A stretch of DNA of 64,000 nucleotides from DATFDN01 sp963830565 (GTDB taxonomy: Bacteria; Pseudomonadota; Alphaproteobacteria; Acetobacterales; Acetobacteraceae): the NCBI GenBank assembly GCA_963830565.1, contig CAWHMO010000010.1, positions 831,920 through 895,919 of the forward strand. Reading direction: 5' to 3'. A program made the translations under genes and the position numbers. Positions 16,710-24,888 of the stretch are shown piece by piece. Positions within the stretch are counted from its first letter, which is position 1, and each line of letters starts with the position of its first letter. The notes under the pieces are model-generated. The model was not told the origin of the DNA. It did not search any database and worked only from the letters and a program-made list of their open reading frames with translations.

Positions 16710-18065
16710 ATGGCCGACCGGAGTGCGACCGACGATTACAAGGTGAAAGACATCTCGCTCGCCGAATGGGGCCGCAAGGAGATCTCCATGGCCGAGGACG
16801 AGATGCCCGGCCTGATGGCGGTGCGCGCAGAGTATGGCGCGGCCAAGCCGCTCAAGGGCGCGCGGATCGCCGGCTGCCTGCACATGACGGTGCAGACGGC
16901 GGTGCTGATCGAGACCCTGACCGCGCTGGGAGCGACCGTGCGCTGGTCGTCGTGCAACATCTTCTCGACCCAGGACCACGGCGCGGCCGCGGCCGCGGCC
17001 GCCGGCATCCCGGTCTTCGCCTGGAAGGGGATGAGCGAGGACGAGTTCTGGTGGTGCATCGAGCAGACGGTGCGCGGCCCGGACGGCTGGACGCCGAACC
17101 TGATCCTGGACGACGGCGGTGACCTGACCAAGCTGATGCACGACAAGTATCCGGAGATGCTGGCCGACGTGCGCGGATTGTCGGAGGAGACCACCACGGG
17201 TGTGCATCGGCTGCGCGACATGGAGCGCGACGGCACGCTGCTGGTGCCGGCGATCAACGTCAACGACAGCGTCACCAAGTCGAAGTTCGACAACCTCTAC
17301 GGCGTTCGGGAATCGTTGGTGGATGGCATCCGTCGCGGCACCGACGTGATGATGTCCGGCAAGGTCGCGGTGGTGAACGGCTTCGGCGATGTCGGCAAGG
17401 GCTCGGCGGCTAGCCTGCGCAACGCCGGCTGCCGGGTGATGGTCACGGAGGCGGACCCGATCTGCGCGCTTCAGGCGGCGATGGAGGGCTACGAGGTCGT
17501 CACCATGGACGACGCCGCTCCGGTGGGGGACATCTTCGTGACCGCCACCGGCAATGTCGACGTCATCACGCTCGATCACATGCGGCGCATGAAGCACCGC
17601 GCTATCGTCTGCAACATCGGCCATTTCGACTCCGAAATCCAGATCGAGGCGCTGCGCAACTACCGTTGGGAGAACGTGAAGCCGCAGGTGGACGAGGTGG
17701 TGTTCCCCGACAACAAGCGGCTGATCGTGTTGTCCGAGGGCCGGCTGGTGAACCTCGGCAACGCCACCGGCCATCCGAGCTTCGTGATGAGCGCCTCGTT
17801 CACGAACCAGGTGCTGGCGCAGATCGAGCTGTTCACCGCGGCGCCCGGACAGTACGAGCGCAAGGTGTACACGCTGCCGAAGACGCTGGACGAGAAGGTG
17901 GCGGCGCTGCATCTCGGCAAGGTAGGCGCGAAGCTGACCCGGCTGACCCCGGCCCAGGCCGAATATATCGGCGTGCCGCCGAGCGGGCCGTTCAAGCACG
18001 AGCTGTATCGGGTACCTGAGGGCCTCACCCCGGCCCTCTCCCGCAAGCGGGAGAGGGGGCGCTGA
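16710..18065 (+). CDS. ahcY: S-adenosyl-L-homocysteine hydrolase with a repeat-derived C-terminal tail
   Basis: A 451-residue enzyme that splits S-adenosylhomocysteine into adenosine and homocysteine, keeping methylation reactions running. It shows HMTVQTAVLIETLTALGATV, the NAD loop AVVNGFGDVGKGSAASL, and NVDVITLDHMRRMKH. The ATG at 16710 follows AGGAG. The family normally ends in a short GPFKxxxYRY tail; here the frame reads GPFKHELYRV and then about 15 more residues encoded by a palindromic repeat before the stop. The C-terminal Lys/Tyr close the NAD site in the partner subunit, so the altered tail is notable. Confidence 0.95.
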   Translation: MADRSATDDYKVKDISLAEWGRKEISMAEDEMPGLMAVRAEYGAAKPLKGARIAGCLHMTVQTAVLIETLTALGATVRWSSCNIFSTQDHGAAAAAAAGIPVFAWKGMSEDEFWWCIEQTVRGPDGWTPNLILDDGGDLTKLMHDKYPEMLADVRGLSEETTTGVHRLRDMERDGTLLVPAINVNDSVTKSKFDNLYGVRESLVDGIRRGTDVMMSGKVAVVNGFGDVGKGSAASLRNAGCRVMVTEADPICALQAAMEGYEVVTMDDAAPVGDIFVTATGNVDVITLDHMRRMKHRAIVCNIGHFDSEIQIEALRNYRWENVKPQVDEVVFPDNKRLIVLSEGRLVNLGNATGHPSFVMSASFTNQVLAQIELFTAAPGQYERKVYTLPKTLDEKVAALHLGKVGAKLTRLTPAQAEYIGVPPSGPFKHELYRVPEGLTPALSRKRERGR

Positions 18066-18122
18066 TCGCACGGATGCTGCCCACCACGCCTCCTCTCCCT
18101 TTGGGAGAGGGCCGGGGTGAGG
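18023..18122. repeat. Paired inverted REP/BIME-like element after ahcY
   Basis: A 20-base arm at 18023-18042 (cctcacc...ctctccc) returns as its exact complement at 18103-18122. Each arm also holds its own hairpin: ccctctcccgc...gcgggagaggg at about 18034-18057 and ctctccc-ttt-gggagag at 18093-18109. Similar GC-rich palindromes are scattered in many proteobacterial genomes. It lies between convergent ahcY and cofC and could end both transcripts. The first arm is inside the ahcY frame. Confidence 0.75.
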
Positions 18123-18150
18123 GAACCACCAATCACCCGACCGGCATCTA

Positions 18151-18795
18151 TCAAATGAAGCGCCGCAGCAGCGCCCACGTGCGCGTGGCGCGCTCCGGTG
18201 CTGCGTCCAGGAAAGCGCGGGCGTCCTCCGGATTGTCGATGTCGAGCCCGATTCCAGGCAGGCGCACGACGTTTGGTGCTAGCCCGCCACGGCGTGCCTC
18301 CGCGAGGTGGGGTAGGAAGCTGTCGTCGCCGAAGCGCAGCGCCATAAGATCGGGCGGCGAGAGCAGGACCGCGTTCGAGCCGCGCTCATCGTGCGCCGGG
18401 ACGATGGTGAAGGCCGGCGCGGGACGGTGCGCGTCCAGCAACGTCGCGACCTCCGCCGCCGTGACCAAGGGAATGTCGCCGGGGCAGGTCAGCATGGATG
18501 CCGCACCTTCTTCCGCCAGGATGCGCGCCATCGCCGCGACCGCGCCGGTATGTCCCGTGCGCGCAGCCTCGTTCACCACGCGGGCGCCATAAGCGCGGGC
18601 CAGCGCGGCGGCCTCGGGGTCGATCGTGTTGACCATGATCCCGGCCAGCTTCGCGGCGGCCAACGCCGCGAGCACGTCCTGAAGCATGGCGGCGGCGAGC
18701 GCCTGACGCTGTTGGGGCGTCAACAGCGGGGCTAGGCGTTGCTTGGCGCCGGCGAACTCCTTCACCGCGACGGCGGCCCACACGCCTGCGCTCAT
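18151..18795 (-). CDS. cofC: 2-phospho-L-lactate/phosphoenolpyruvate guanylyltransferase CofC
   Basis: A 214-residue nucleotidyltransferase that activates the 3-carbon phospho acid with GTP in coenzyme F420 synthesis. It shows VAVKEFAGAKQRLAPLLT at the start (CofC signature with K-A-K-x-R-L), MLTCPGDIPLVTAAE with the metal-binding Asp, and GIGLDIDNPEDARAFL at the end. Its start overlaps the cofD stop, and it is the last gene of the F420 operon. In bacteria the substrate is often phosphoenolpyruvate; this sequence does not settle which. Confidence 0.87.
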   Translation of the reverse strand: MSAGVWAAVAVKEFAGAKQRLAPLLTPQQRQALAAAMLQDVLAALAAAKLAGIMVNTIDPEAAALARAYGARVVNEAARTGHTGAVAAMARILAEEGAASMLTCPGDIPLVTAAEVATLLDAHRPAPAFTIVPAHDERGSNAVLLSPPDLMALRFGDDSFLPHLAEARRGGLAPNVVRLPGIGLDIDNPEDARAFLDAAPERATRTWALLRRFI

Positions 18796-19715
18796 CGCGC
18801 CTCGGCCGCGACCCGCAGCACGATGCGCGCCAGCGCCGCCTTCTCGGCCAGCGTGGTCATCAGCGTCGGGGCGAGCACGACCCGGCAGGCGAGCCCGTCC
18901 AGCCCCCCTGCATCGACTTCATCGGCCACGTAGATGTCGAGCAGGTCGCCGTACCGCTCGGCCACGGCGCGCGCGCTGACCTGCATCCCCAACTCCGCCA
19001 TCATCTTGGCGGTCGGCCCCTTCACCGCCCGACCGCCGATAAGCGGCGAGACCGCGATCACCGGCGCCCGCGCACCCATCAGGGCCGCGCGGAAGCCGGG
19101 AACGGCCAGCATCGGCTCGATGCTGATGAACGGGTTGGAGGGGCAAATCACGATCGCATCGGCGCTTGCCACTGCGTCCAGCACGGCGGGAAGCGGGCGG
19201 GCGCGCTCGGCGCCAGCGAACGCGACCTCCTCGACTGCCGGCTCCGCGCGGAGGCCGACGAACCACGGCTGGAAGTCCATCCAGCCACGCTCCGTGCGCA
19301 GCAGGGTCCGCACCTTGTCGTCGGTCGCCGGCAAGATGCGGGCGCCCACGCCCAGCCTGCGACAAAAATTCCCGGTCACATCCGAAAGCACTTCTCCGGC
19401 GCGCAGCCGCCGCGTTCGCTCCAGGTGAAGCGCGAGGTCGCGGTCACCGAGGCGAAACCACGTTTCCCCGCCCAGCGCCGCCAGCGTCTCCATGAACGAC
19501 CAGGTCTCGTCGCGCCGGCCCCAGCCCAATTTGGCGTTGTCGAGGCCGGCCAGCGTGTAGGTGAGCGTGTCAATGTCAGGCGAGATCGCCAGCCCAAGAT
19601 GCTCGAAATCATCGCCCACGTTGGCGACCACGGTGAGCTGCCCCGGCGGGAGCACCTGGGCCAAGCCGAGGGCGAGTTTCGCCCCGCCGATCCCACCCGA
19701 CAGCGCGACGATCAC
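18792..19715 (-). CDS. cofD: 2-phospho-L-lactate transferase CofD
   Basis: A 307-residue enzyme that joins the activated 3-carbon unit to the deazaflavin Fo, giving F420-0 or dehydro-F420-0. It begins VIVALSGGIGGAKLALGLAQ and has TVVANVGDDFEHLGLAISPD, the paired signatures of CofD, then ICPSNPFISIEPML and SPLIGGRAVKGPTAKMM. The GTG at 19715 overlaps the cofE stop (GTGA); the longer open frame to 19964 is discarded. Fo synthase genes (cofG/cofH or fbiC) are not in the window. Confidence 0.92.
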   Translation of the reverse strand: MIVALSGGIGGAKLALGLAQVLPPGQLTVVANVGDDFEHLGLAISPDIDTLTYTLAGLDNAKLGWGRRDETWSFMETLAALGGETWFRLGDRDLALHLERTRRLRAGEVLSDVTGNFCRRLGVGARILPATDDKVRTLLRTERGWMDFQPWFVGLRAEPAVEEVAFAGAERARPLPAVLDAVASADAIVICPSNPFISIEPMLAVPGFRAALMGARAPVIAVSPLIGGRAVKGPTAKMMAELGMQVSARAVAERYGDLLDIYVADEVDAGGLDGLACRVVLAPTLMTTLAEKAALARIVLRVAAEAR

Positions 19716-20515
19716 CGGAACAGATCCTCGGCCGGCGGGCGTACCAGGGCGGCGGCCGGCAACACGGGCGCGGCAGACGTGAGGCCACGCAGCACCACGA
19801 CCGGCCGGCCCTCCCCCGCCTGGCCCTGCAGCAGGCCGGCGGCGGCGGCGATCTCGTCGGCGCGCGCGATGATGGTGACTTCCAGCGTGTGGCCGAACAG
19901 GTCGGGCTTGCCGCGCATGTCGATCAGCGACGCGATCCCGGCCGCACCGATCGCCACACCGCACGTGCCGCGCCGCCAGGGTCGGCCGAAACTGTCGGTG
20001 ATGACAATGCCGGGCGCCACCCCGCAGCGCCCGCCAAGCCCGGCGCGCAGAAGCGCGGCCGAGCGGTCCGGATCGAGCGGCAGCAGAAGCACCTGATCGG
20101 GCTCGCCCGGCGCCGCGACGTTGGAGTGATCGATCCCGGCATTCGCCATCACGAGGCCCAGGCGGTGCTCAGTAATCAGCAGGTTGGGCCGGCTGCGTAC
20201 CACGCGCACCGACTCCGAGAGGATCACCTCGACAAGCCGGGGATCCTTGCCGATCTCGGCCGCCAGGGAGATGGCTCGCGCCGACGGGCTGACCGTCTCC
20301 AGCGCGACAGCCCGGTCCTCCGCCTTGGAGACGATCTTCTGCGCCACCACCACCACGTCGTCGGCACGGAGCGTGATCGACGCGCGCGCCAGCCCCTCGG
20401 CTATCAGTTCCGCCAGATCATCGCCGGGCCGAACGAGAGGAAAGCCGGGAAGCGCCAGAAGCTGAAGCGCGGCCGGGCCAGGAGGGATGGGAGGAGGAAT
20501 TGGCGGCGAGATCAA
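19712..20515 (-). CDS. cofE: Coenzyme F420-0:L-glutamate ligase CofE
   Basis: A 267-residue ligase that adds glutamates to F420-0 using GTP. The N-terminus has LLALPGFPLVRPGDDLAELI and VVVAQKIVSKAEDRAV; later RPNLLITEHRLGLVMANAGI, DHSNVAAPGEPDQVLLLPLDP and ITDSFGRPWRRGTCGVAIG are the family metal/GTP site signatures. The TTG at 20515 overlaps the fgd stop (TTGA). It is the single-domain ligase, without the FbiB reductase domain that many actinobacterial versions carry, so a separate FbiB-type reductase would be needed if dehydro-F420 is made. Confidence 0.92.
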   Translation of the reverse strand: MISPPIPPPIPPGPAALQLLALPGFPLVRPGDDLAELIAEGLARASITLRADDVVVVAQKIVSKAEDRAVALETVSPSARAISLAAEIGKDPRLVEVILSESVRVVRSRPNLLITEHRLGLVMANAGIDHSNVAAPGEPDQVLLLPLDPDRSAALLRAGLGGRCGVAPGIVITDSFGRPWRRGTCGVAIGAAGIASLIDMRGKPDLFGHTLEVTIIARADEIAAAAGLLQGQAGEGRPVVVLRGLTSAAPVLPAAALVRPPAEDLFR

Positions 20516-21525
20516 CCGAAGCGCTGCCGCAGCTTCGGCAGCACCTGCGCGGCGTAGAGGCGCAGGAAACGCTCCTGATCCGGCCCGGGGGCATGGAAGA
20601 CCAGGTGATTGAAGCCGAGTTCGATGTAGGGCCGGATCTTCTCCACATGCTCGTCGGGGTCGGTGGAGACGATCCAGCGGCTGGCCGCCCGCTCCACCGG
20701 AAGCTCGGCGGCGCGCTCCTCCATCTCCGTCGGGTTGTGGATCGAGACCTTCTCCTCCGGGGTCAGCGCGAGCGCGGCCCAGTGGCGCGTATCCTCCAGG
20801 GCGCGGGCGCGATCGGTGTCGAAGGAGACCTTCATCTCGATCACCCGGTCATACGCCGCGCCGCCTCCGGACGGCTTGCCCGCGGCCTTCTGCCCCTCGG
20901 CCAGGTTGGGCAGCAGAGTGTCGGTATAGAGCGACCAGGCCTTGCCGCTGGTGCAGATGAAGCCGTCGCCCTGCCGGCCAGCGTATTTGGCGACCAGCGC
21001 GCCGGCGGCGGCGACATAGATCGGGACGGCCGCGTCTGGCCGGTCGTAGATGGTCGCGTCCTGGGTCTTGTAGTACTGGCCCTCGAACGTCACCCGCTCC
21101 TCCGACCACAGTCGACGGATGAGCTGCACCGCCTCGCGCAGCCGGGCGAAACGCTCCTTGAACTCGGGCCAGGCGATGCCCGTGGCCGGCACCTCGTTGA
21201 GCGATTCCCCGGTGCCGATGCCGAGGATCACCCGACCAGGAAACATCGCGCCCAGGGTGCCAAAGGCCTGCGCGACCACCGAAGGGTGATAGCGGAAGGT
21301 CGGCGTCAGCACGCTCGTGCCCATCACGATACGCTCCGTCCGCGCACCCAGCGCACCGAGCCAGGCCGGAGCGAACGGCGCGTGGCCGCCGGTATGCTTC
21401 CAGGGCTGGAAATGATCGCTGACGAAGACGGAATCGAACCCCGTCTCCTCGGCCCTGACTGCGAAGGCCAGCAGATCACGCGGCCCGAACTGCTCGGCGG
21501 ACGCCTTATAGCCAAGCTTGAGCAT
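20512..21525 (-). CDS. fgd: F420-dependent glucose-6-phosphate dehydrogenase-like luciferase-fold enzyme
   Basis: A 337-residue protein of the luciferase-like F420 oxidoreductase family. It begins LKLGYKASAEQFGPRDLLAF, then FVSDHFQPWKHTGGHAPFAP and MGTSVLTPTFRYHPSVVAQAF, which resemble Fgd closely, including the H-W/P region around the catalytic His and Trp. In actinobacteria Fgd reduces F420 with glucose 6-phosphate. It is the first gene of the fgd-cofE-cofD-cofC run and could supply reduced F420H2. A related sugar-phosphate or secondary alcohol substrate is possible. Confidence 0.85.
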   Translation of the reverse strand: MLKLGYKASAEQFGPRDLLAFAVRAEETGFDSVFVSDHFQPWKHTGGHAPFAPAWLGALGARTERIVMGTSVLTPTFRYHPSVVAQAFGTLGAMFPGRVILGIGTGESLNEVPATGIAWPEFKERFARLREAVQLIRRLWSEERVTFEGQYYKTQDATIYDRPDAAVPIYVAAAGALVAKYAGRQGDGFICTSGKAWSLYTDTLLPNLAEGQKAAGKPSGGGAAYDRVIEMKVSFDTDRARALEDTRHWAALALTPEEKVSIHNPTEMEERAAELPVERAASRWIVSTDPDEHVEKIRPYIELGFNHLVFHAPGPDQERFLRLYAAQVLPKLRQRFG

Positions 21526-21552
21526 CGCGCGCCCCCTATTCGTTGGCCGAGC

Positions 21553-22160
21553 CTATCGCCCCGCCGTCTGGAGGTCCATCCGCCGGAAGTCAGGGGGCGG
21601 CGCGAACAGCGAGGCCGGTTGCGGCCCGTAGGTCACGGACACCGCCTCCAGCCGCCCGGTGCCGGCCTCGTCCATGCTGCCCACCGCGCGCAGCACCAGC
21701 CCGTCGCTTGTGATGCAGGCCTTGCCCGTGCCGTGCGGCCCGGTCAGCCTCCAGACTTCGCAGGTCTGGCCGGCCACCGTGTCAGGTACCCGGCGCGCGT
21801 GATGCTCGCGTCCGCGGGGATGATGAAGCCTGGGATCAGTCTTGGATCGAGCGTGAACTCGAGTGCCAGGCGTTGTGGCTCGATCAGCATGGTCACACGC
21901 TGCTGGTTGAAGTCGACCAGCGCGACGGTCCGCTGCCGGTCGACCTCCACCCGCAGCTCCTTTCCCCCGTCGCCCCAGACCATGCGTATCGTGTGCGCCT
22001 GCTCCACGCCGCTCGGGGGCGGCGATCCCACGACATGGTAGACCACCGCGACGTCATGCGTCGGGCGCAGCGCCGGCACATCTTGTGCCGTCGCCGCGGG
22101 TGCTGCGCGGGCAGCCGCGAGCGCCAGCAGCGCCACGCCGCCCGGAATCGAACCCCTCAC
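21553..22160 (-). CDS. Exported hypothetical protein, split by a single-base frameshift
   Basis: The GTG at 22160 overlaps the aat stop and opens a signal peptide (ALLALAAARAAPAATAQ) followed by a beta-rich domain. The frame then fails after ITRAGYLTRW. The adjacent frame continues VPDTVAGQTCEVWRLTGPHG and ends at 21553 with SLFAPPPDFRRMDL. Removing one base in the CG-rich run near 21780-21797 joins the two into one protein of about 200 residues. The pattern resembles periplasmic DUF4412-type proteins, but I cannot name it. It lies between aat and fgd in the same run. Confidence 0.6.
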
Positions 22161-22837
22161 GCCGTCTCCTTTCTGCCCGAGCCCGCGGCGAGCGCCTGGA
22201 TCTCGGCTTCAAGTGTCGCGGGCTCGATCGCGGTCATCCAACACGCCGGCGCCGTCAGTCCCGCGGCGAGCTGGATGCGGTAGTCGTCACGCGGGATCTC
22301 GACGGCCCCGAACTGCGCCAGGTGGGAGGTCACGAACTGCGTGTCCAGCAGCCGAAACCCCGAAACGCGCAGCCGTGCGACGAGATGCACCAGCGCCACC
22401 TTGGAGGCGTCGCGGACGGTGCTGAACATGCTCTCGCCAAAAAACACGCCGCCGAGGGCGACGCCATAGAGACCGCCCACCAGCTTCCCGCCAAGCCGGC
22501 ACTCGACCGAGTGCGCCATCCCCATGCGGTGCAGGTCGATGAACAGCGCCTCGATCTGCGGGTTGATCCAGGTGTCCTCCCGGCCGGGAGCGGAGGCGGC
22601 GCAACCGGCGATGGTGGCGGGGAAGTCGCGGTTGGCGGCGATCTCGAACCCGCCCGAGAGGACGGTGCGCAGCAGCCGTCGCGGCAGATGGAAGCGCTCG
22701 AGGGGCAGCACCCCGCGCCGCTCCGGGTCCAACCAATAGAGCCGGTCGCCGCGCCGCGTCTCCGCCATCGGGAACAGACCATGGCGATATGCCCGCAGCA
22801 TCAGATCGGGGGTGATCTCGACAAGGCGGCGCGACAT
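22157..22837 (-). CDS. aat: Leucyl/phenylalanyl-tRNA-protein transferase
   Basis: A 226-residue N-end rule enzyme that adds Leu or Phe from charged tRNA to proteins with N-terminal Arg or Lys, marking them for ClpAP. Signatures are LMLRAYRHGLFPMAET, LYWLDPERRGVLPLERFHLP, TWINPQIEALFIDLHRMGMA, HSVECRLGGKLVGGLYGVAL and GGVFFGESMFS. Full length for the family. It heads a tightly packed run leading into the F420 genes. Confidence 0.95.
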   Translation of the reverse strand: MSRRLVEITPDLMLRAYRHGLFPMAETRRGDRLYWLDPERRGVLPLERFHLPRRLLRTVLSGGFEIAANRDFPATIAGCAASAPGREDTWINPQIEALFIDLHRMGMAHSVECRLGGKLVGGLYGVALGGVFFGESMFSTVRDASKVALVHLVARLRVSGFRLLDTQFVTSHLAQFGAVEIPRDDYRIQLAAGLTAPACWMTAIEPATLEAEIQALAAGSGRKETA

Positions 22838-22940
22838 GAGCCGAGTGTGACGCCAGGGCGCGAGATTGGGAAGGCCAATGGCCCCTTGCCGGGAAGCCGG
22901 TCCGGTGAACTAATCGCGCGAACCACCCGGAGGTTCGACC

Positions 22941-23330
22941 ATGGCGACTTTCATCTGGGAGCACATCCACCTGCGCAGCCCCGACCCGGAGGCGACGGCA
23001 CGGTGGTATCAGGACATGCTGGGCGCCGAGGTGATCCGCACGCCGCAGCCCGACGGAGCCGCGCGCGTCGACCTGCTGCTCGGCGGCAGCCAACAGGTGT
23101 TCGTCGCGCCGGCAAGCCCCACCGCCAAACCCGGCCCGGCGCCCGACGCCCCGTATATGGGGCTGGAGCATATCGGCCTGACTGTCTCCGACATCGACGT
23201 CGCCGTATCCGAGCTGAAAGCCAAGGGCGTGCGCTTCACCTTGGACCCGACGACCGTCCGACCCGGCGTACGCATCGCCTTCCTGCGCGGGCCTGAGAAC
23301 GTGTCGATCGAGCTTATCCAGCGGGGGTAG
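22941..23330 (+). CDS. VOC family (glyoxalase/bleomycin-resistance fold) protein
   Basis: A 129-residue single vicinal-oxygen-chelate domain. WEHIHLRSPDPEATARWYQD gives the first metal His, LEHIGLTVSDIDVAVSELKA the second, and NVSIELIQRG ends with the Glu ligand. It follows a GGAGG ribosome site at about 22930. The family covers isomerases, dioxygenases and resistance proteins; substrate unknown. Its 3' end overlaps the convergent UdgX gene by 17 bases. Confidence 0.8.
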   Translation: MATFIWEHIHLRSPDPEATARWYQDMLGAEVIRTPQPDGAARVDLLLGGSQQVFVAPASPTAKPGPAPDAPYMGLEHIGLTVSDIDVAVSELKAKGVRFTLDPTTVRPGVRIAFLRGPENVSIELIQRG

Positions 23331-24639
23331 AACCGGCCATCAGCGTCGCCACGCGCCGCAGATCCTCCACGAACGCCTTGTATTCCCGCTGCCGCGCCTC
23401 CTCGTCCGGGACGCGCAGCAGGAACGAGGGATGCACCGTGACGAACGCGGTCTCCGTCTCTGACAGGCGAATCGGGCGCCCGCGCTCGCGGCCAATGGTG
23501 ACGGCGCGGCCGAGAACGGCGCGGGCCGCGGTGGCACCCAGCAGGACGACGAGCGCGGGCCGCAGCCGCACCCGCTCCACATCCAGCCAGAATCCGCAGG
23601 CCTTCACCTCGGCCGTCTCCGGGGTCTGGTGAATCCGGCGCTTGCCGCGCTGGACGAACTTGAAATGCTTCACCGCATTGGTGACGTAGACCATGCGGCG
23701 GTCGATGTCGGCCTCCAGCATTGCCCGGCTCAGAAGCTGTCCGGCGGGGCCGACGAAGGGCCGGCCGATCACATCCTCCTGGTCTCCCGGCTGCTCGCCC
23801 ACGAACATTGCGCGCGCCACGACCGGCCCCTCGCCGAACACGGTCTGAGTCGCCGGAGCATAGAGCGGGCATCGGCGGCAGTCGGCCGCCTCGTCTGCCG
23901 CCTGCTCCACCCGCCTCTCCGAGCTGGTCGCGAGCACCACCGGGCCGATCGGAGGTCGCTCTGGCGGCCAGGGATCCTCGACCAGCTTCTCGGCCTCCGG
24001 GATGCTGGTGCCCGGCTGCGCGGCGTCCAGCAAGTCGTGGCCATAGGCACGCCAGTAAGCCTCCAGACCCGCATCGTCCGGTACCGCGGCGGCCTCCGCG
24101 CCGGGGCCGAAGCGCAGCCCTGCCTGATCCCAATGGGCACTGCCCTCGGGAGTGAGGATCGACACGGCCTGGTCCGGGAACTGTCGCGACAGGAGTTGCC
24201 CGTTCGCCTCCAGGACGTGGTGCGCCGGCCGATACCAGCCGACAAAGCGGCCATCCGCGTGCAGATAGCGGAGCTGGGTTCGCATCCGGTGCGCCTCCGC
24301 GCGCACGGCAAGCGCCAATCCGCGCGCCCGCTGCGCCTCCTGATCCGACCGATCCTCCAGGTCCAACATTCCAGCCTGGGCCCGCCACACCAGGCGATAG
24401 AGCAGATCGAACCGCTCGGGATCACGTGCCTGGGTTGCCAGGCCGGCGAGCACCACCAGGGCGCGAGGGACGGAAAAGCTGCCCTTGGCCTCGGCGTGCC
24501 CAGGGGCATGTCCAGGGGCGTGCGCACCGTGGATCGTCCAGCGCACCTCCTCGGGCGGCACGCCGGCCAGCGCCAGTTCCCGAGCGGCATGGCGCCAGCC
24601 CGCGAAGTCCGTCTCACTGCTCAAGGCAATCTGTCGCAT
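23314..24639 (-). CDS. udgX: UdgX-type uracil-DNA glycosylase fused to an N-terminal DUF4130-like domain
   Basis: A 441-residue fusion. The N-terminal ~190 residues (ALSSETDFAGWRHAARELAL, RFDLLYRLVWRAQAGMLDLE) match the DUF4130-type region. A Cys pair (DCRRCPLYAPATQ) opens the glycosylase, followed by the UdgX motifs MFVGEQPGDQEDVIGRPFVG and GKRRIH, then VHPSFLLR. In UdgX the His of KRRIH (here about His337) forms a lasting covalent bond with the abasic site after removing uracil. I took ATG 24639; the frame is open 78 codons further. The usual neighbour, a radical-SAM repair protein, is absent here. Confidence 0.88.
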   Translation of the reverse strand: MRQIALSSETDFAGWRHAARELALAGVPPEEVRWTIHGAHAPGHAPGHAEAKGSFSVPRALVVLAGLATQARDPERFDLLYRLVWRAQAGMLDLEDRSDQEAQRARGLALAVRAEAHRMRTQLRYLHADGRFVGWYRPAHHVLEANGQLLSRQFPDQAVSILTPEGSAHWDQAGLRFGPGAEAAAVPDDAGLEAYWRAYGHDLLDAAQPGTSIPEAEKLVEDPWPPERPPIGPVVLATSSERRVEQAADEAADCRRCPLYAPATQTVFGEGPVVARAMFVGEQPGDQEDVIGRPFVGPAGQLLSRAMLEADIDRRMVYVTNAVKHFKFVQRGKRRIHQTPETAEVKACGFWLDVERVRLRPALVVLLGATAARAVLGRAVTIGRERGRPIRLSETETAFVTVHPSFLLRVPDEEARQREYKAFVEDLRRVATLMAGSTPAG

Positions 24640-24888
24640 GAGCGCCACCAAACAGCATTGCCGCTCTTTCTCAAAGCCGGCGGCAAGAAGTTGTTGCTCG
24701 AAGCAGTTATATCGTGTTTGTGATCCGTTCGGGACCGCACTGCTCAATACCCACCGTGCATCGCGATGGTGCGCAATGTTCTGAACGGCGGCCCTGTTCG
24801 CCTTGTCGCGCTTTGCGCGCCCCTGACGCGGACCATGTATCCTATGCGCCTTTCCCGGCGCTGACCTGAACACCGCTGGAGACCTGCC

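Noticed and set aside
22157..24639. Conflicting long frames on the plus strand across aat and UdgX
   Set aside because: The minus-strand proteins carry full family signatures over their whole lengths. The plus-strand frames do not, except for the VOC gene at 22941-23330.
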